A stretch of 64,000 nt of DNA, from contig NZ_CP011125.1 of assembly GCF_000737325.1 (NCBI RefSeq), forward strand, positions 186,001-250,000, written 5' to 3'. Shown here piece after piece: positions 32,641-42,083 of this stretch (position 1 is the first letter of the stretch; the number at the start of each line of letters is the position of its first letter). The position numbers and the translations under genes are program-made. Below the pieces are notes generated by a model. That model was not told the DNA's origin. It searched no databases and saw nothing but the letters and a program-made list of their open reading frames with translations. The DNA comes from Sandaracinus amylolyticus (GTDB taxonomy: Bacteria > Myxococcota_A > Polyangia > Polyangiales > Sandaracinaceae).

Positions 32641-34266
32641 TCACTCGAAGCGCACGGATCGATCGGTGCGCTCTCCCGGCCGGATCTCGACGCGGACGCG
32701 CTCGCGACGCGCGCCGCCGACCTCGCGCAGCTCGAGCGTGTGCGCGCCCGCGGGGAGCTCGCGCTCGACGAGCGGGGTGCGCCCGAGCGAGCGACCGCGC
32801 AGGAACACCTCGGCCTGCGGGATCGCGAGCAGGTTGATGCGCCCGGTCGCGCGAGGCGCGGTGTCCCGCGCGCGCTCGCGCGTGGCGCGTCGCGGCGGTG
32901 TCTCCTCGGTCGGCGCGGCGACGATCGGCGTGCTCGGCGGCGCGGGCGGCGGCGTGCTCGGCATCGGCGGCGGGACGCTGGCGGGACGCGCCTCCGCGGG
33001 GATGGTGCGCGGCGGCGCGGGGCTCTCGCGCGGCGGCAGGACCAGCGCGATCGACACGCCCATCACCGCGCCGATCGCGATCAGCGCGAGCGCGACGCGC
33101 CATCGTGATCGGCGCCACCACGTCGTCACGAAGCCGGTGAGGCGGACCTCGCTCGCTTCCTGCGCGACGGTCGGCTCGATCGGCGGCGCTGCGTCGTGCG
33201 GGGTCGTCTTCGCGTCGTCGTCGGAGGCGCGATCGAGCGACTCGGCGGAGAGCCGATCGAGCGGCATCGCGGAGCGCCGTCCCTGCAGCGCGCCGGCGCG
33301 CTTGCGGATGCGGTCCTCGAAGTGCGCCTCCATCCACGACGCGATCTCGGGCGCGCCGAGCGGGCGGCCGCGCGCGTAGAGGTACTCCTCGAGCTCGTCG
33401 GCGAGCTGCGCCGCGGTCGGCGTGCGGCGCGAGACGTCGCGCTCGAGCGCGCGCAGCACGATCGCGTCGAGCGCCTCGGGCACGTCGGGCGCGACGCTGC
33501 TCGGTCGCGCGATCTCCTGCGCGATCACGTTGAGCGCGGTCGCGCCCTCGCTGTCGGCGCGGAAGAGCCGTCGCCCGCAGAGCGCTTCCCACGCGACCAC
33601 GCCGAGCGCCCAGACGTCGGTGCGCCGGTCGATCGGCGCGCTCTGCAGCTGCTCCGGCGACATGAACGAGATCTTGCCCTTGAGCTCACCGGTCGTGGTG
33701 TCGGTGAGGCGGCCGCGCGCGCGCGCGATGCCGAAGTCGGTGAGCTTGGTGTGCCCGTCGTAGAGCACGATCAGGTTCTGCGGCGAGACGTCGCGGTGCA
33801 CGATCTCGAGCGGATGGCCCTCGGCGTCGCGCAGCTCGTGCGCCGCGTGCAGGCCGCGCGCGGCGTCGGCGAGGATGCGCGCGACGATCGCGGGCGGGAG
33901 CGCGCCGCCGTCGCGCGCGCCGCGACGGATCACCGAGGCGAAGGTCTCGCCGTGCAGGTACTCCATCGCGAGGTAGAGCTGCGCGGCGTCCTCGCCGAAG
34001 TCGACGACCGCGCAGACGTTCGGATGGTGCAGGCGCCCGGTGAGGCGCGCCTCGTCGAGGAACATCGTCGCGAAGCGAGGCTCGCGCGCGAGGTGCGCGT
34101 GCACGACTTTGATCGCGACCGGACGCTCGAAGCCGCCGGGGCCCTCCTGGCGCGCGAGATAGACCGTCGCCATGCCGCCCTGCGCGAGGCGCTGCACGAG
34201 GCGATAACGACCGAGCATCCGACCCTCGAGCGGGTCGACCGCGGACTGCGGCTGCGGGGCTACCAC
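32641..34266 (-). CDS. Ser/Thr protein kinase with transmembrane segment and PEGA-like tail
   Basis: A 541-residue kinase typical of Myxococcota. The kinase core spans about residues 20-280: the Gly-rich loop (LAQGGMATVYLA), the invariant Lys53 (VAIKVVHAH), a catalytic loop IVHRDVSPQN (Asp159) and LTDFGIA (Asp177), then SFMSPEQLQ. A basic/Ser-rich segment leads to one membrane helix (WRVALALIAIGAVMGVSIAL, about 385-405). A Pro-rich linker and a C-terminal PEGA-like domain follow (INLLAIPQAEVFLRGRSLGRTPLVE). The GTG at 34266 overlaps the stop of the upstream TPR gene (GTGGTAG), so translation is coupled. The substrate is not known. Confidence 0.88.
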   Translation of the reverse strand: MVAPQPQSAVDPLEGRMLGRYRLVQRLAQGGMATVYLARQEGPGGFERPVAIKVVHAHLAREPRFATMFLDEARLTGRLHHPNVCAVVDFGEDAAQLYLAMEYLHGETFASVIRRGARDGGALPPAIVARILADAARGLHAAHELRDAEGHPLEIVHRDVSPQNLIVLYDGHTKLTDFGIARARGRLTDTTTGELKGKISFMSPEQLQSAPIDRRTDVWALGVVAWEALCGRRLFRADSEGATALNVIAQEIARPSSVAPDVPEALDAIVLRALERDVSRRTPTAAQLADELEEYLYARGRPLGAPEIASWMEAHFEDRIRKRAGALQGRRSAMPLDRLSAESLDRASDDDAKTTPHDAAPPIEPTVAQEASEVRLTGFVTTWWRRSRWRVALALIAIGAVMGVSIALVLPPRESPAPPRTIPAEARPASVPPPMPSTPPPAPPSTPIVAAPTEETPPRRATRERARDTAPRATGRINLLAIPQAEVFLRGRSLGRTPLVERELPAGAHTLELREVGGARRERVRVEIRPGERTDRSVRFE

Positions 34267-35096
34267 CCGGGCACCGAGACCGTGCCGCCGAAGCGCGCGT
34301 CCTGCGAGCCCGCATCGACCGCGAGCACGATCGCGACGATCACCGCGGCGACGACGATCGCGGCGCCGCCGCCGACGAGGCCCGCGATCAGCGCGTCGTC
34401 GTTCCCTTCGTCCTCGGGCGCGCGCGCAGGGGGCGCGAGCGCGATGCCGGGCACGAGCAGCTCGGTGGTGATCCACGCGTCGCCGCCCGCCGCGGGCGCG
34501 AGCTCCGCGCGGCACGTCACGTCGTCGCGCAGCGCGGGCAGCGCGAGGTCGACGCGCGGGGGCCGCGCGCGGGTGCGCCAGGTCCCTTCGCGGGTCGCGG
34601 CCGAGCACGCGAGCGAGAGCGTCGCCGACAGCGCGGAGGGCCACGGCGCGAGCGTCGCGTCGATGCTGCGCGTTCCGTCGTCGTGCTCCGCGTGCTCGAG
34701 CCGCAGCGCGTCGCGGCCACCGAGCTGGGCGCGCGCGGCGTCGAACAGCGTGGAGATCTCGATCGGGCTTCCTTCGACCGGCAGCGCGTCGGGCGCGAGG
34801 GCGATCGCGGCGCGCGCGTGACCCTCGGCGGCCGCGGCATCGCCGAGCACGAAGCGCAGCGTGGCGAGGTGACGGTGCGCCTCGAGCGCGTCGGCGCGTG
34901 GGACGCTCTCGCGCGCGAGGACCTGCTCGAACGCGCGCGCCGCGCCCGGGAAGTCGGCGGCGAGATAGGCGTCGCGTCCCGCGCTCGCGCCCTGCGCCGC
35001 CGCGCTCGATGCGACGACGAGCACCACGAGCGCCACGAGCGACGCGCCGAGCACGGGGGATCGACACGTTCCCCGATCTGCGCGGCGCTGCGACAC
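34260..35096 (-). CDS. Secreted TPR-like protein with C-terminal membrane helix
   Basis: A 278-residue protein. The GTG at 35096 has TATCCT 8 nt upstream and gives a signal peptide ending ASSAAAQ (an alternative GTG at 35054 starts inside it). Residues about 35-100 contain TPR-like helix pairs (GRDAYLAADFPGAARAFEQV; ALEAHRHLATLRFVLGDAAA). A beta region follows, then AGLVGGGAAIVVAAVIVAIVLAV, a membrane helix near the end. It is upstream of and coupled to the Ser/Thr kinase, so it may be a periplasmic ligand or input module for it; that is inference. Confidence 0.75.
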   Translation of the reverse strand: MSQRRADRGTCRSPVLGASLVALVVLVVASSAAAQGASAGRDAYLAADFPGAARAFEQVLARESVPRADALEAHRHLATLRFVLGDAAAAEGHARAAIALAPDALPVEGSPIEISTLFDAARAQLGGRDALRLEHAEHDDGTRSIDATLAPWPSALSATLSLACSAATREGTWRTRARPPRVDLALPALRDDVTCRAELAPAAGGDAWITTELLVPGIALAPPARAPEDEGNDDALIAGLVGGGAAIVVAAVIVAIVLAVDAGSQDARFGGTVSVPGW

Positions 35097-35160
35097 GACG
35101 CGCCAGGATACCAGGGCCCGCACGAGCAACGCACGCGGCGCGCGCAGGTCCGCCACCAGC

Positions 35161-36357
35161 TCAGGGGCAGCCCAGGCGCGTGCGGGCGAGCGCGACGTCG
35201 TCGACGCGCACCGTGATCGCGTCCTGGGAGCTGCCCGAGCGCGCGTTGCCGACCTGCATCTCGTCGATGCCGCCGCTGGGGCGCGTGTCGTATCCGGTGT
35301 GCGCACCGATGCGCGTGCCGTCTGCCCAGATCTCGACGCCACCCGCGTCGTCGTCGACGACGATGCGCGCCTCGATGCACACCCAGTCGTCGAGCGGGAT
35401 CGTCGGCCCCGGTATCGCGAGGTACTCGTCGTCCTCCGGTGTCTGGAACGCGATGACCGCGCGCCCTCCCGACTGCACCTGCAGCGCGGTGCCCTCGCCG
35501 GCGACACCGTCGAGATAGAGCAGCGCGATCGCCGAGAGGTCGCCGCCCTCGACGATGTAGTGGCCGCGGAACCAGAGCTCGCCCGAGTCGACCGGCGCGA
35601 ACTGGAAGACGTACGCCGCTTGCCCGCCGGGCTCGGTGGTGACGCCGCGCGCGGAGCGCGCTCCGAGGTTCGCGTCGTCGCTCACGATCGTCATCGCGCT
35701 GCCGGCGCCGTCGAGGCGCGTGCCCGTCCACGACATGCGATCCGACGTCTCGAAGCCATGACAGAAGATGACGTCCTCGAGCTCGTCGCAGACGGTGTCG
35801 GGCGGGCCTGCGTCGCTCGGGCCACCGTCGATCGGGCCCGCGTCGTCGGTGCCCGCGTCGTCGGTGCCCGCGTCGATCGCGCCTCCGTCGTGACCCGCGT
35901 CGAGCACGCCGGCGTCGGGCGCGCCCGCGTCGACCTCGCCGAGGCACGCGCCGTCGTCGCACGCGGTGCACGCCATCGCCGACACGTCCTCGAGGCGCAC
36001 CACGATCGTGCCGCGCCCGCCCGCCTCGAGCTCAGCCTCGGTGCACCCGGCCGCGAGCGGCACGCACTGGGGATCACGCGCGACCGCGTACACGCCGTAG
36101 CGCCCTCCGCGCGTCGGCGAGAACGACGAGCGGTCGCCGTCGCGGCGCAGCACGCGCGTCTGGGCCGCACCCTCGGCGGGCGCGCCGCGCAGCACGTCGT
36201 CGCAGCCACCCTCGAGCAGCGCGAGCTCGATCGCCTCGGTCGCGTCGCGCGTCGTGTCGCTCACGACGTCGAGCTCGATCGTGTACTCGCCGCTCGCGCA
36301 CGCTCCCACGAGCACACACGACAGCGAGAGCGTGACGACGCGGCGCACGGCGAGCAC
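35161..36357 (-). CDS. LamG/ConA-like lipoprotein
   Basis: A 398-residue lipoprotein. From the GTG at 36357 the leader contains VTLSLSCVLVGAC (Cys about 21). Part 1 is a small Cys-containing domain (SGEYTIELDVVSDTTRDATEAIELALLEGGC). An Asp/Ala/Gly linker (DAGAPDAGVLDAGHDGG) follows. The C-terminal part (about 195-398) looks like a concanavalin-type jelly roll: DVIFCHGFETSDRMSWTG, QAAYVFQFAPVDSGELWFRG, PLDDWVCIEARI and VRVDDVALARTRLGC. Such modules bind glycans; I see no catalytic residues. A good promoter sits just upstream. Confidence 0.78.
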   Translation of the reverse strand: MLAVRRVVTLSLSCVLVGACASGEYTIELDVVSDTTRDATEAIELALLEGGCDDVLRGAPAEGAAQTRVLRRDGDRSSFSPTRGGRYGVYAVARDPQCVPLAAGCTEAELEAGGRGTIVVRLEDVSAMACTACDDGACLGEVDAGAPDAGVLDAGHDGGAIDAGTDDAGTDDAGPIDGGPSDAGPPDTVCDELEDVIFCHGFETSDRMSWTGTRLDGAGSAMTIVSDDANLGARSARGVTTEPGGQAAYVFQFAPVDSGELWFRGHYIVEGGDLSAIALLYLDGVAGEGTALQVQSGGRAVIAFQTPEDDEYLAIPGPTIPLDDWVCIEARIVVDDDAGGVEIWADGTRIGAHTGYDTRPSGGIDEMQVGNARSGSSQDAITVRVDDVALARTRLGCP

Positions 36358-36365
36358 GATGGGCC

Positions 36366-36395
36366 ATGACAACGACACGCCCGTCGCCTTGTCAA
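36366..36395 (-). promoter_or_regulatory. Candidate sigma-70 promoter of the ConA-like lipoprotein
   Basis: On the minus strand: TTGACA (36395-36390), an 18-bp spacer and TGTCAT (36371-36366). The GTG at 36357 begins about where transcription would start, so the transcript may be leaderless. TGTCA-T-TGACA at 36400-36390 is a short palindrome over the -35 box and could be an operator. Confidence 0.55.
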
Positions 36396-36516
36396 TGACA
36401 CTCGTCGCGCGGGTCGGCGGTGTGACCGTGCGCCTCGCGTCGGGCGCGGGCGCGACACTCGTCTGCGCGGGGCGCGCGCGATCGGAGCGGCACCGACGCT
36501 GCATCGCCCGTCGCCC

Positions 36517-37179
36517 ATGAGCGCGCTCCGCGGTGTGTTGCTCGACGTCGACGGCACCTTGCTCGACAGCAACGACGCGCACGCACGATCGTGGGTCGAC
36601 GTGCTGCGCAGCGAGGGGTTCGACGTCGCGTTCGAGCGCGTGCGCCGGCTGATCGGCAAGGGCGGCGACAAGCTGGTGCCCGAGCTCACCGGCATCGACC
36701 CCGAGAGCGAGCGCTATCACGCGATCTCCGAGCGCCGCGCCGAGCGCTTCCTCGAGCACTACCTGCCTTCGCTGCGTCCGTTCCCCGGTGTGCGCGCGCT
36801 CGTCGAGCGCCTGCGTCGCCAGGGGCTCGCCCTCGTGGTCGCGACGTCGTCGCGCGCGAAGGAGGCCGATGCGCTGCTCGAGGCGGCCGGGGTCGCCGAT
36901 CTGCTCGCGCGGCGGACCTCGTCGGACGACGCCGACGAGTCGAAGCCCGACCCCGACATCGTGCAGGCGGCGCTGCGCCGCGCGAAGCTCGCGCCCAGCG
37001 AGGCGATCCTGATCGGCGACACGCCCTACGACCTCGAGGCCGCCGCGCGCGCCGGGGTCGCGATGATCGCGCTGCGCTGCGGCGGCTGGGACGATGCCTC
37101 GCTCGCCGGCGCGATCGCGATCTACGACGACCCCGCGGACCTGCTCGCGGGCTACGAGCGCTCGCCGCTCGCGCGCTGA
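36517..37179 (+). CDS. HAD-family phosphatase
   Basis: A 220-residue cytosolic hydrolase of the phosphoglycolate phosphatase / beta-phosphoglucomutase-like group. Motif I is LLDVDGTLLDS (Asp10, Asp12), motif II is VVATSSR (Ser/Thr), motif III is ESKPDPD (Lys) and motif IV is LIGDTPYDLEAA (Asp pair). A helical cap lies between residues 15 and 90. All four catalytic motifs are intact. The phosphorylated substrate is not specified by the sequence. It is divergent from the lipoprotein at 36357 (about 160 bases) and its stop abuts the convergent gene at 37180. Confidence 0.9.
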   Translation: MSALRGVLLDVDGTLLDSNDAHARSWVDVLRSEGFDVAFERVRRLIGKGGDKLVPELTGIDPESERYHAISERRAERFLEHYLPSLRPFPGVRALVERLRRQGLALVVATSSRAKEADALLEAAGVADLLARRTSSDDADESKPDPDIVQAALRRAKLAPSEAILIGDTPYDLEAAARAGVAMIALRCGGWDDASLAGAIAIYDDPADLLAGYERSPLAR

Positions 37180-39312
37180 TCACTCCACCGGCAGCGTCCC
37201 GACGAGCTGCGCGTCGAGCACCAGCACGCCGCCGCGCGGGCGCAGGCGTCCGTTCATCTCGAGCTCCAGCGTGAGCGCCGCGAGGTCCGGCGCGAGCCCA
37301 CCGAGGTCGCCCACCGCGGGCAGCGGCAGCTCGAGCGCGAGCCCGGACGTCAGCGACGCGCGCAGGTCGGGCCAGAGATCGAGCAGCAGGTTGCGCACGA
37401 TGTCCGGCGTGAGCAGGCGCGGGTTCGACGGCGGCACCAGCGTCCACACCGTGATCTCCGGCGTCTCCGCGACGTCGATCGCGATGCGGTTGTCGATCAC
37501 GTCGACGCGCACGCCCGCGTCGATGCGCACCGCGAAGCGCGCCGGCTCGCCCTGGAACACGAGCGCGAGCTCGAGCTGACCGACGCCGAGCACGAGATCG
37601 TCGCCCTCGTCGGACGCCGGCGGGCGCAGCACCGGAGGCAGGCGTCCCTCGAGGTGCGCCTCGCTCACCAGGGTCGTCACCGCCTCGGGCAGCAGCGGCG
37701 TCACGTCGAGATCGAGCAGCCCCGAGCTCCAGAGGCCGTGGAGCAAGCCGTTGAGCAGCTCGAGGCGCACGCCGAGCGCGATCGATCCGTCGCGGAAGAA
37801 CGCGGGCGTCATCGCGCTCGCGTCGAGCTGCGCGACGCCGCGGGTCTCGGGGTGGACGCTCGCGACGTTCGTGCCGATCGACGTGCGCAGCGTCGCGAGC
37901 ATCTCGCGCTCGAAGGTCGTGTCGAGCGCGCGCATGCCGCCGTCGATCGAGATCGTGATCGGCGGGAAGGGCGCGCTGTCGAGCGAGAAGCTCTGCCCCG
38001 CGAGCGCGCCGTCGATCGCGGAGAGCGCGTCGCGCAGCACCGCGGGGACGCTCGACGCGACGGTCTCGTGCACCGCGTCGCCCAGCGTGTCCTCGAGCGT
38101 GCGCCGGAGGACGCCCTCGGCGAGCAGGAACACCGCGTCGGTCTCGTCGCTCGTGAAGTCGCCGGTCGCGCTCTCGATCGCGACCTCGAGCTCGCCCATC
38201 TCGACGACGATCTCCGCGTCCTCGCTCTCCTTGCGCACCGTGAGCCGCGCGTGCGCGACGGCGCTCGCGCGCAGCACGCCGTCGAGCGGGAGCGACTCGC
38301 CCTCGAACGTGAGCGCGCCGCTGGTGCTCGCCTCGATCGCGCCGATGCGCAGGAAGAGATCGACGCCCTCGTCGGTGATCGCGAGCTCGGCGCGCGGATC
38401 GCCGAGCGTGACGTCGGTGACGCGCAGCGTGAAGGTGGGCGGCGAGTCGATCACCGGATCGGGCACGAGCGAGGACACGTCGAGCCGCGTGACGACGAGC
38501 TCGAGCAGGTCCGCGAGATCGCGGGTGAGGATCGGCGAGGTGGTCGCGTCGAGCGCGAGCCCGTCGTCGAAGAACGCGCTCCCGAGACGCAGCGCGAGGC
38601 CGTCGGTGAGCGTGAGCGCGGGGAGCCCGTCCTCGCTCGTCGCGGGCAGGAACGCGGGCGCCCAGAGCACGTCCATCTCGACGTGCGAGACCTCGGTCAG
38701 CCCATCCGATGCGTCGACCGCGAGGTGCGTCACGCCGAACGTCGCGGGCACCGTCGTCTCGAACGCGCCCACGTCGTCGGGGGTCACGCCCACGCCGTTC
38801 ACGTACACGCGCACGACGCCGCGGTCGGCGACCGAACCGCGCACCACGATGCCGCTCGGATCGTCGAGCTCCGCGCCCGGCGCCGGCGTCTCGAGCTCGA
38901 GGGAGGGCATGCCGTCGTCGACGCGCAGCACGATCGACGAACAGAGCGTCGGCTCGTCGCCCTCGCGCGCGGGCGCGACGCAGCCGGTGACCGTGGTCGC
39001 GCCGGGCGTGGTCAGCGTGAAGCGCGCGCGGCGCGGGTCCGCATCGGGCGCGCCCGCGGTGACCGAGCTCGCAGGCTCGGCGGTCCACACCAGCGTCGGC
39101 GCTTCGAGCTCCTCGCCCGTCGCGTCGGTCACCGTCGCGGCGACGACGACCTCCTGGTCGCTGTGGAACCAGAGGCGCGCGGGCTCGGCGCGCACCGTGA
39201 TGGTCGCGGGCACGCGCGCCGGAGGCCCGTCGCCGCACCCGCCGAGCGCGAGCGCGAGGAGCGCGATCGCGATCGATTTCGATCTCGTATCAATCGACGT
39301 CATCGATATCAC
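37180..39312 (-). CDS. Large lipoprotein with Ig-like and repetitive beta domains, paralog of the upstream gene
   Basis: A 710-residue lipoprotein. Its GTG at 39312 overlaps the stop of the upstream gene (GTGA); an ATG at 39303 is possible. The leader is SIAIALLALALGGC. Residues about 30-130 are Ig-like (PATITVRAEPARLWFHSDQ; GATTVTGCV), followed by EPTLCSSIVLRVDDG and a second beta-sandwich with SVADRGVVRVYVNGV. The rest (about 225-710) shares an organisation with the upstream protein: a LRLGSAFFDDG motif, a long alternating hydrophobic beta pattern, HETVASSVPAVLRDAL and repeated LPPVLRPP-type turns. The family is unknown to me; the amphipathic strands recall lipid-tunnel proteins, but that is speculative. 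Confidence 0.72.
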   Translation of the reverse strand: MISMTSIDTRSKSIAIALLALALGGCGDGPPARVPATITVRAEPARLWFHSDQEVVVAATVTDATGEELEAPTLVWTAEPASSVTAGAPDADPRRARFTLTTPGATTVTGCVAPAREGDEPTLCSSIVLRVDDGMPSLELETPAPGAELDDPSGIVVRGSVADRGVVRVYVNGVGVTPDDVGAFETTVPATFGVTHLAVDASDGLTEVSHVEMDVLWAPAFLPATSEDGLPALTLTDGLALRLGSAFFDDGLALDATTSPILTRDLADLLELVVTRLDVSSLVPDPVIDSPPTFTLRVTDVTLGDPRAELAITDEGVDLFLRIGAIEASTSGALTFEGESLPLDGVLRASAVAHARLTVRKESEDAEIVVEMGELEVAIESATGDFTSDETDAVFLLAEGVLRRTLEDTLGDAVHETVASSVPAVLRDALSAIDGALAGQSFSLDSAPFPPITISIDGGMRALDTTFEREMLATLRTSIGTNVASVHPETRGVAQLDASAMTPAFFRDGSIALGVRLELLNGLLHGLWSSGLLDLDVTPLLPEAVTTLVSEAHLEGRLPPVLRPPASDEGDDLVLGVGQLELALVFQGEPARFAVRIDAGVRVDVIDNRIAIDVAETPEITVWTLVPPSNPRLLTPDIVRNLLLDLWPDLRASLTSGLALELPLPAVGDLGGLAPDLAALTLELEMNGRLRPRGGVLVLDAQLVGTLPVE

Positions 39313-41969
39313 CGGACCGCGAAGCCGCCGCGGAGCACGAAGTGCGGGGGCTGGGTTGCGAGGGTGGGCGAGGTGATGCCGAGCTGCGCGCCCGCGGGGA
39401 GACCGTAGACGCCGAGCGACGCCGGCAGCGTGAAGGTCGGGATCGGGATCGCGGGCAGCGCGTCGGTGAGCGCGGAGCTCACGACGCGCTGGAGCAGGCG
39501 ACCGAGGAAGCGCTCGATCGTGTCGCGCGTGCCTGCGTCGAGGCTCGTCAGCTCGGTGCTGAAGAAGAGCTCGTCGATGCGGAAGTCGGAGAACGCGAGG
39601 TCCTCGCCCGCGAGCGCGACGGCCATCGACGCGCGCGCGCCGAGCGTGATCGTCACCGGCTCCGAGAAGAGCTCGGGATAGGTCAGCTCCATCGTGATCG
39701 CGCCGAGCTGCAGCTCCGCGCGACCGTCACTGCGCAGCACCAGCACCGGCGGCAGCGCGGTCGACATCGTCGCGCTCACGCCCTCGGGCAGACCGCCGAG
39801 CGTCCCCGCGCCGAGCGTCGCGTCGAAGAACCCGCCGCGCCACAGCGCGTGCAGCGCCTGCGTGAGCACGGCCTCGTGCACCGCGACCGACGCCGCGCTC
39901 GAGCCCGACGCGTCGAGGATGCGCGCGCCCTGCTGCACCGGCGCGCCGAGCGTCGGGCGCGCGTGCGCGGCAGGCGCGCTGAAGCGCGTTCCGATCCCGA
40001 AGAGCATGCGCGCGGGCGCGCTGCCGAGGCTCGAGAAGCCGACGCCGAACGAGAGCGGGATCGCGCCGGAGCCGTCGAGGCGCGGCACCGAGAACGACGT
40101 GCCGAGCGACGAGATGTCGAGGCCGCCGAGCACTCCATCGAGGATCCCGTCGAAGTTGTTGGTGACCCAGTCGCGCAGCACGCCCGAGATCAGGTTGCGC
40201 ACCGTGCCGTTGAACAGGCCCGCGACGATGTCGATGATCGCGCCCGAGAGCCCGCTGAAGTCGGTCGAGATCGAGCCCATCGTGACATTCACCGAGCCCG
40301 GTCGGACCGTGACGCGCGGGCGCCCGCTCGCGAGCGTCGTGTCGAAGATCAGCGACACGTCGGCGGAGCGGAAGGTGACCCACCCCGTCGAGTCGAGCGT
40401 GCCCTGGATGCGCACCCGCGCGCGAAGGTTCTCGATGTGCACGTTCGCGCGCAGCCCTCCGTCGACGAGCGTGAGCGACGCGGTGTTCGGCCCGTTGATC
40501 TCGCTGTCGAGGTACGTGACCTCGGTGGTCAGCACGCACACGCGGAGGATGCGCTGATCGCACGAGCGCGGCTTGAGCGGGTTCGCGGCGAGCAGCGAGC
40601 TGTGCAGCGTGTCGCGCAGGCCCTGGCTGTTGAGCACCGTGTGCAGGATGTCGGCGAGCGAGTCGAGCCCGTCGCTGCGCGAGCCGTCGTCGAACGCCTC
40701 CTGCGCCAGGCGCAGCGCGATCGTGTCCGACAGCGTGTCGGTGTCGGGCGCCCACGCGTTCGCGACGAGGAACGCGCAGGTGCGGCTCGCCTCGCGCGCG
40801 TTGCCGTCGACCGCGGCGACGTCGACGAAGTTGATGCCGTAGCGCGTCGTGATCTCGGTCGTGAACGTGCCGTCGGCCTCGACCGGCACGACGGTGCCGC
40901 CGACGCGCAGCTCGGTCACGCCGGTGAGATCGCTGACCGATCCGCGGAACGTGATCGGCGAGCCCGGCGCGATGTCGAGGATCGCGCCGTCGAGCGGCGC
41001 GTCGCAGCCGATCGCGGGGCCGTTGCCGTCGACGACGATCTCCGTCGTCGCGGTGAGCGGCGCGTCGTCCTGGGTCGGCGGCTCGACGGTCGCGGTCACG
41101 GTGTAGCGGCCGTCGGCGAGGTAGCGGAAGCGCGCGTCGCCGAGCGTCTGTCCCTCGGGCGCGCTGACCGTCGGCACGCGCGCGTCGGTGATCGTGTTGC
41201 CGAAGCGATCGGCGACGAGCCGCTCGATCGCGATCACCTGGCCGATCGCGTACACGGGCTGCTCGGGCACCCGCGAGATCAGCAGCGACGCGGGCAGCGC
41301 GGGCACGACCTCGAGCTCCGCGCCGCGGCTCGTCGCGCCGTCGAGATCGCAGTGCACGTCGAAGCGGCCGGCGCGCTGGAAGGTGCCGGTCGTGCCCTCG
41401 AACGTGTTCGCCTCGCTCGCGGGATCGGCGCGCAGCGTGGGCGTCGCGTCGACCACGAGGTTCCCGTACGCATCGAAGACGTCGCAGCGCGTCTCGAAGG
41501 ACTCGCCCGCGGTGATCGAGTCGGGCGTGACGCGCGCGACGGTGCTCGCGGGCGCGCCCGGCACGACCTCGACGATCGCGGGCACGTCGTCGATCACGCC
41601 GAGCGAGGGCACGCTGCACGCGACCTCGAGCGCGCCGGCGCGCGTCGCGATCCACGAGCCGTCGTCCTGCCGCGCGACGGAGCCCTCGGGCACGAACCGC
41701 AGGCCGGCCGTGGTGCCTTCGGGCAGCGAGAACGTCTCGCCCGCCGCGTCGACCAGCACGCACGTGATCGCGAGCATCTGCCCCGCGATCACGCGCTCCG
41801 GCGCGACCGTCTCGACGCCCGTCGCGACCAGCGGGACCGACGCGTCGTCGCTCCCGCCGCGCGGGCCCTCACCACCACATCCTGGCCCGGTGATCGCGAG
41901 GACGACGAAGAGCGTCCACGCGCACATCCACGACCACCCCGATGGAACGAACGGCCTCCGTGCTCGCAT
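39309..41969 (-). CDS. Very large Ig-like/beta-rich lipoprotein, unknown function
   Basis: An 886-residue lipoprotein. The ATG at 41969 has a GAGGAG site and opens the leader with WTLFVVLAITGPGC (Cys about 31). Several Ig-like domains follow: VIAGQMLAITCVLVDAAGE, SITAGESFETRCDVFDAYGN and PVYAIGQVIAIERLVADRFG, each about 90 residues. After VDGNGPAIGCDAPLDGAILD comes a half of about 480 residues, with SDTIALRLAQEAFDDGS, a Cys-containing stretch (RSCDQRILRVCVL) and long amphipathic strands (GALTLVDGGL-like), ending in LPPVLVLRSDGRAELQLG. The second half resembles the downstream paralog. It may be a surface adhesin or lipid-binding tunnel; no motif proves either. Confidence 0.72.
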   Translation of the reverse strand: MRARRPFVPSGWSWMCAWTLFVVLAITGPGCGGEGPRGGSDDASVPLVATGVETVAPERVIAGQMLAITCVLVDAAGETFSLPEGTTAGLRFVPEGSVARQDDGSWIATRAGALEVACSVPSLGVIDDVPAIVEVVPGAPASTVARVTPDSITAGESFETRCDVFDAYGNLVVDATPTLRADPASEANTFEGTTGTFQRAGRFDVHCDLDGATSRGAELEVVPALPASLLISRVPEQPVYAIGQVIAIERLVADRFGNTITDARVPTVSAPEGQTLGDARFRYLADGRYTVTATVEPPTQDDAPLTATTEIVVDGNGPAIGCDAPLDGAILDIAPGSPITFRGSVSDLTGVTELRVGGTVVPVEADGTFTTEITTRYGINFVDVAAVDGNAREASRTCAFLVANAWAPDTDTLSDTIALRLAQEAFDDGSRSDGLDSLADILHTVLNSQGLRDTLHSSLLAANPLKPRSCDQRILRVCVLTTEVTYLDSEINGPNTASLTLVDGGLRANVHIENLRARVRIQGTLDSTGWVTFRSADVSLIFDTTLASGRPRVTVRPGSVNVTMGSISTDFSGLSGAIIDIVAGLFNGTVRNLISGVLRDWVTNNFDGILDGVLGGLDISSLGTSFSVPRLDGSGAIPLSFGVGFSSLGSAPARMLFGIGTRFSAPAAHARPTLGAPVQQGARILDASGSSAASVAVHEAVLTQALHALWRGGFFDATLGAGTLGGLPEGVSATMSTALPPVLVLRSDGRAELQLGAITMELTYPELFSEPVTITLGARASMAVALAGEDLAFSDFRIDELFFSTELTSLDAGTRDTIERFLGRLLQRVVSSALTDALPAIPIPTFTLPASLGVYGLPAGAQLGITSPTLATQPPHFVLRGGFAVR

Positions 41970-42083
41970 CGACTCCTCTGCGCTCGGCGAGGCGAGTCTA
42001 CCGAAGAAGGACGTGGAATTGTCCGCCCGGGCGAGCCGGGGGTGGACGGAACGCACGGCTCCGCCGAACATCGGCGCAGACCC

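Noticed and set aside
36686-39238. 850-residue minus-strand open frame
   Set aside because: Arg-rich low-complexity translation overlapping the HAD phosphatase and a lipoprotein in other frames, with no family match.
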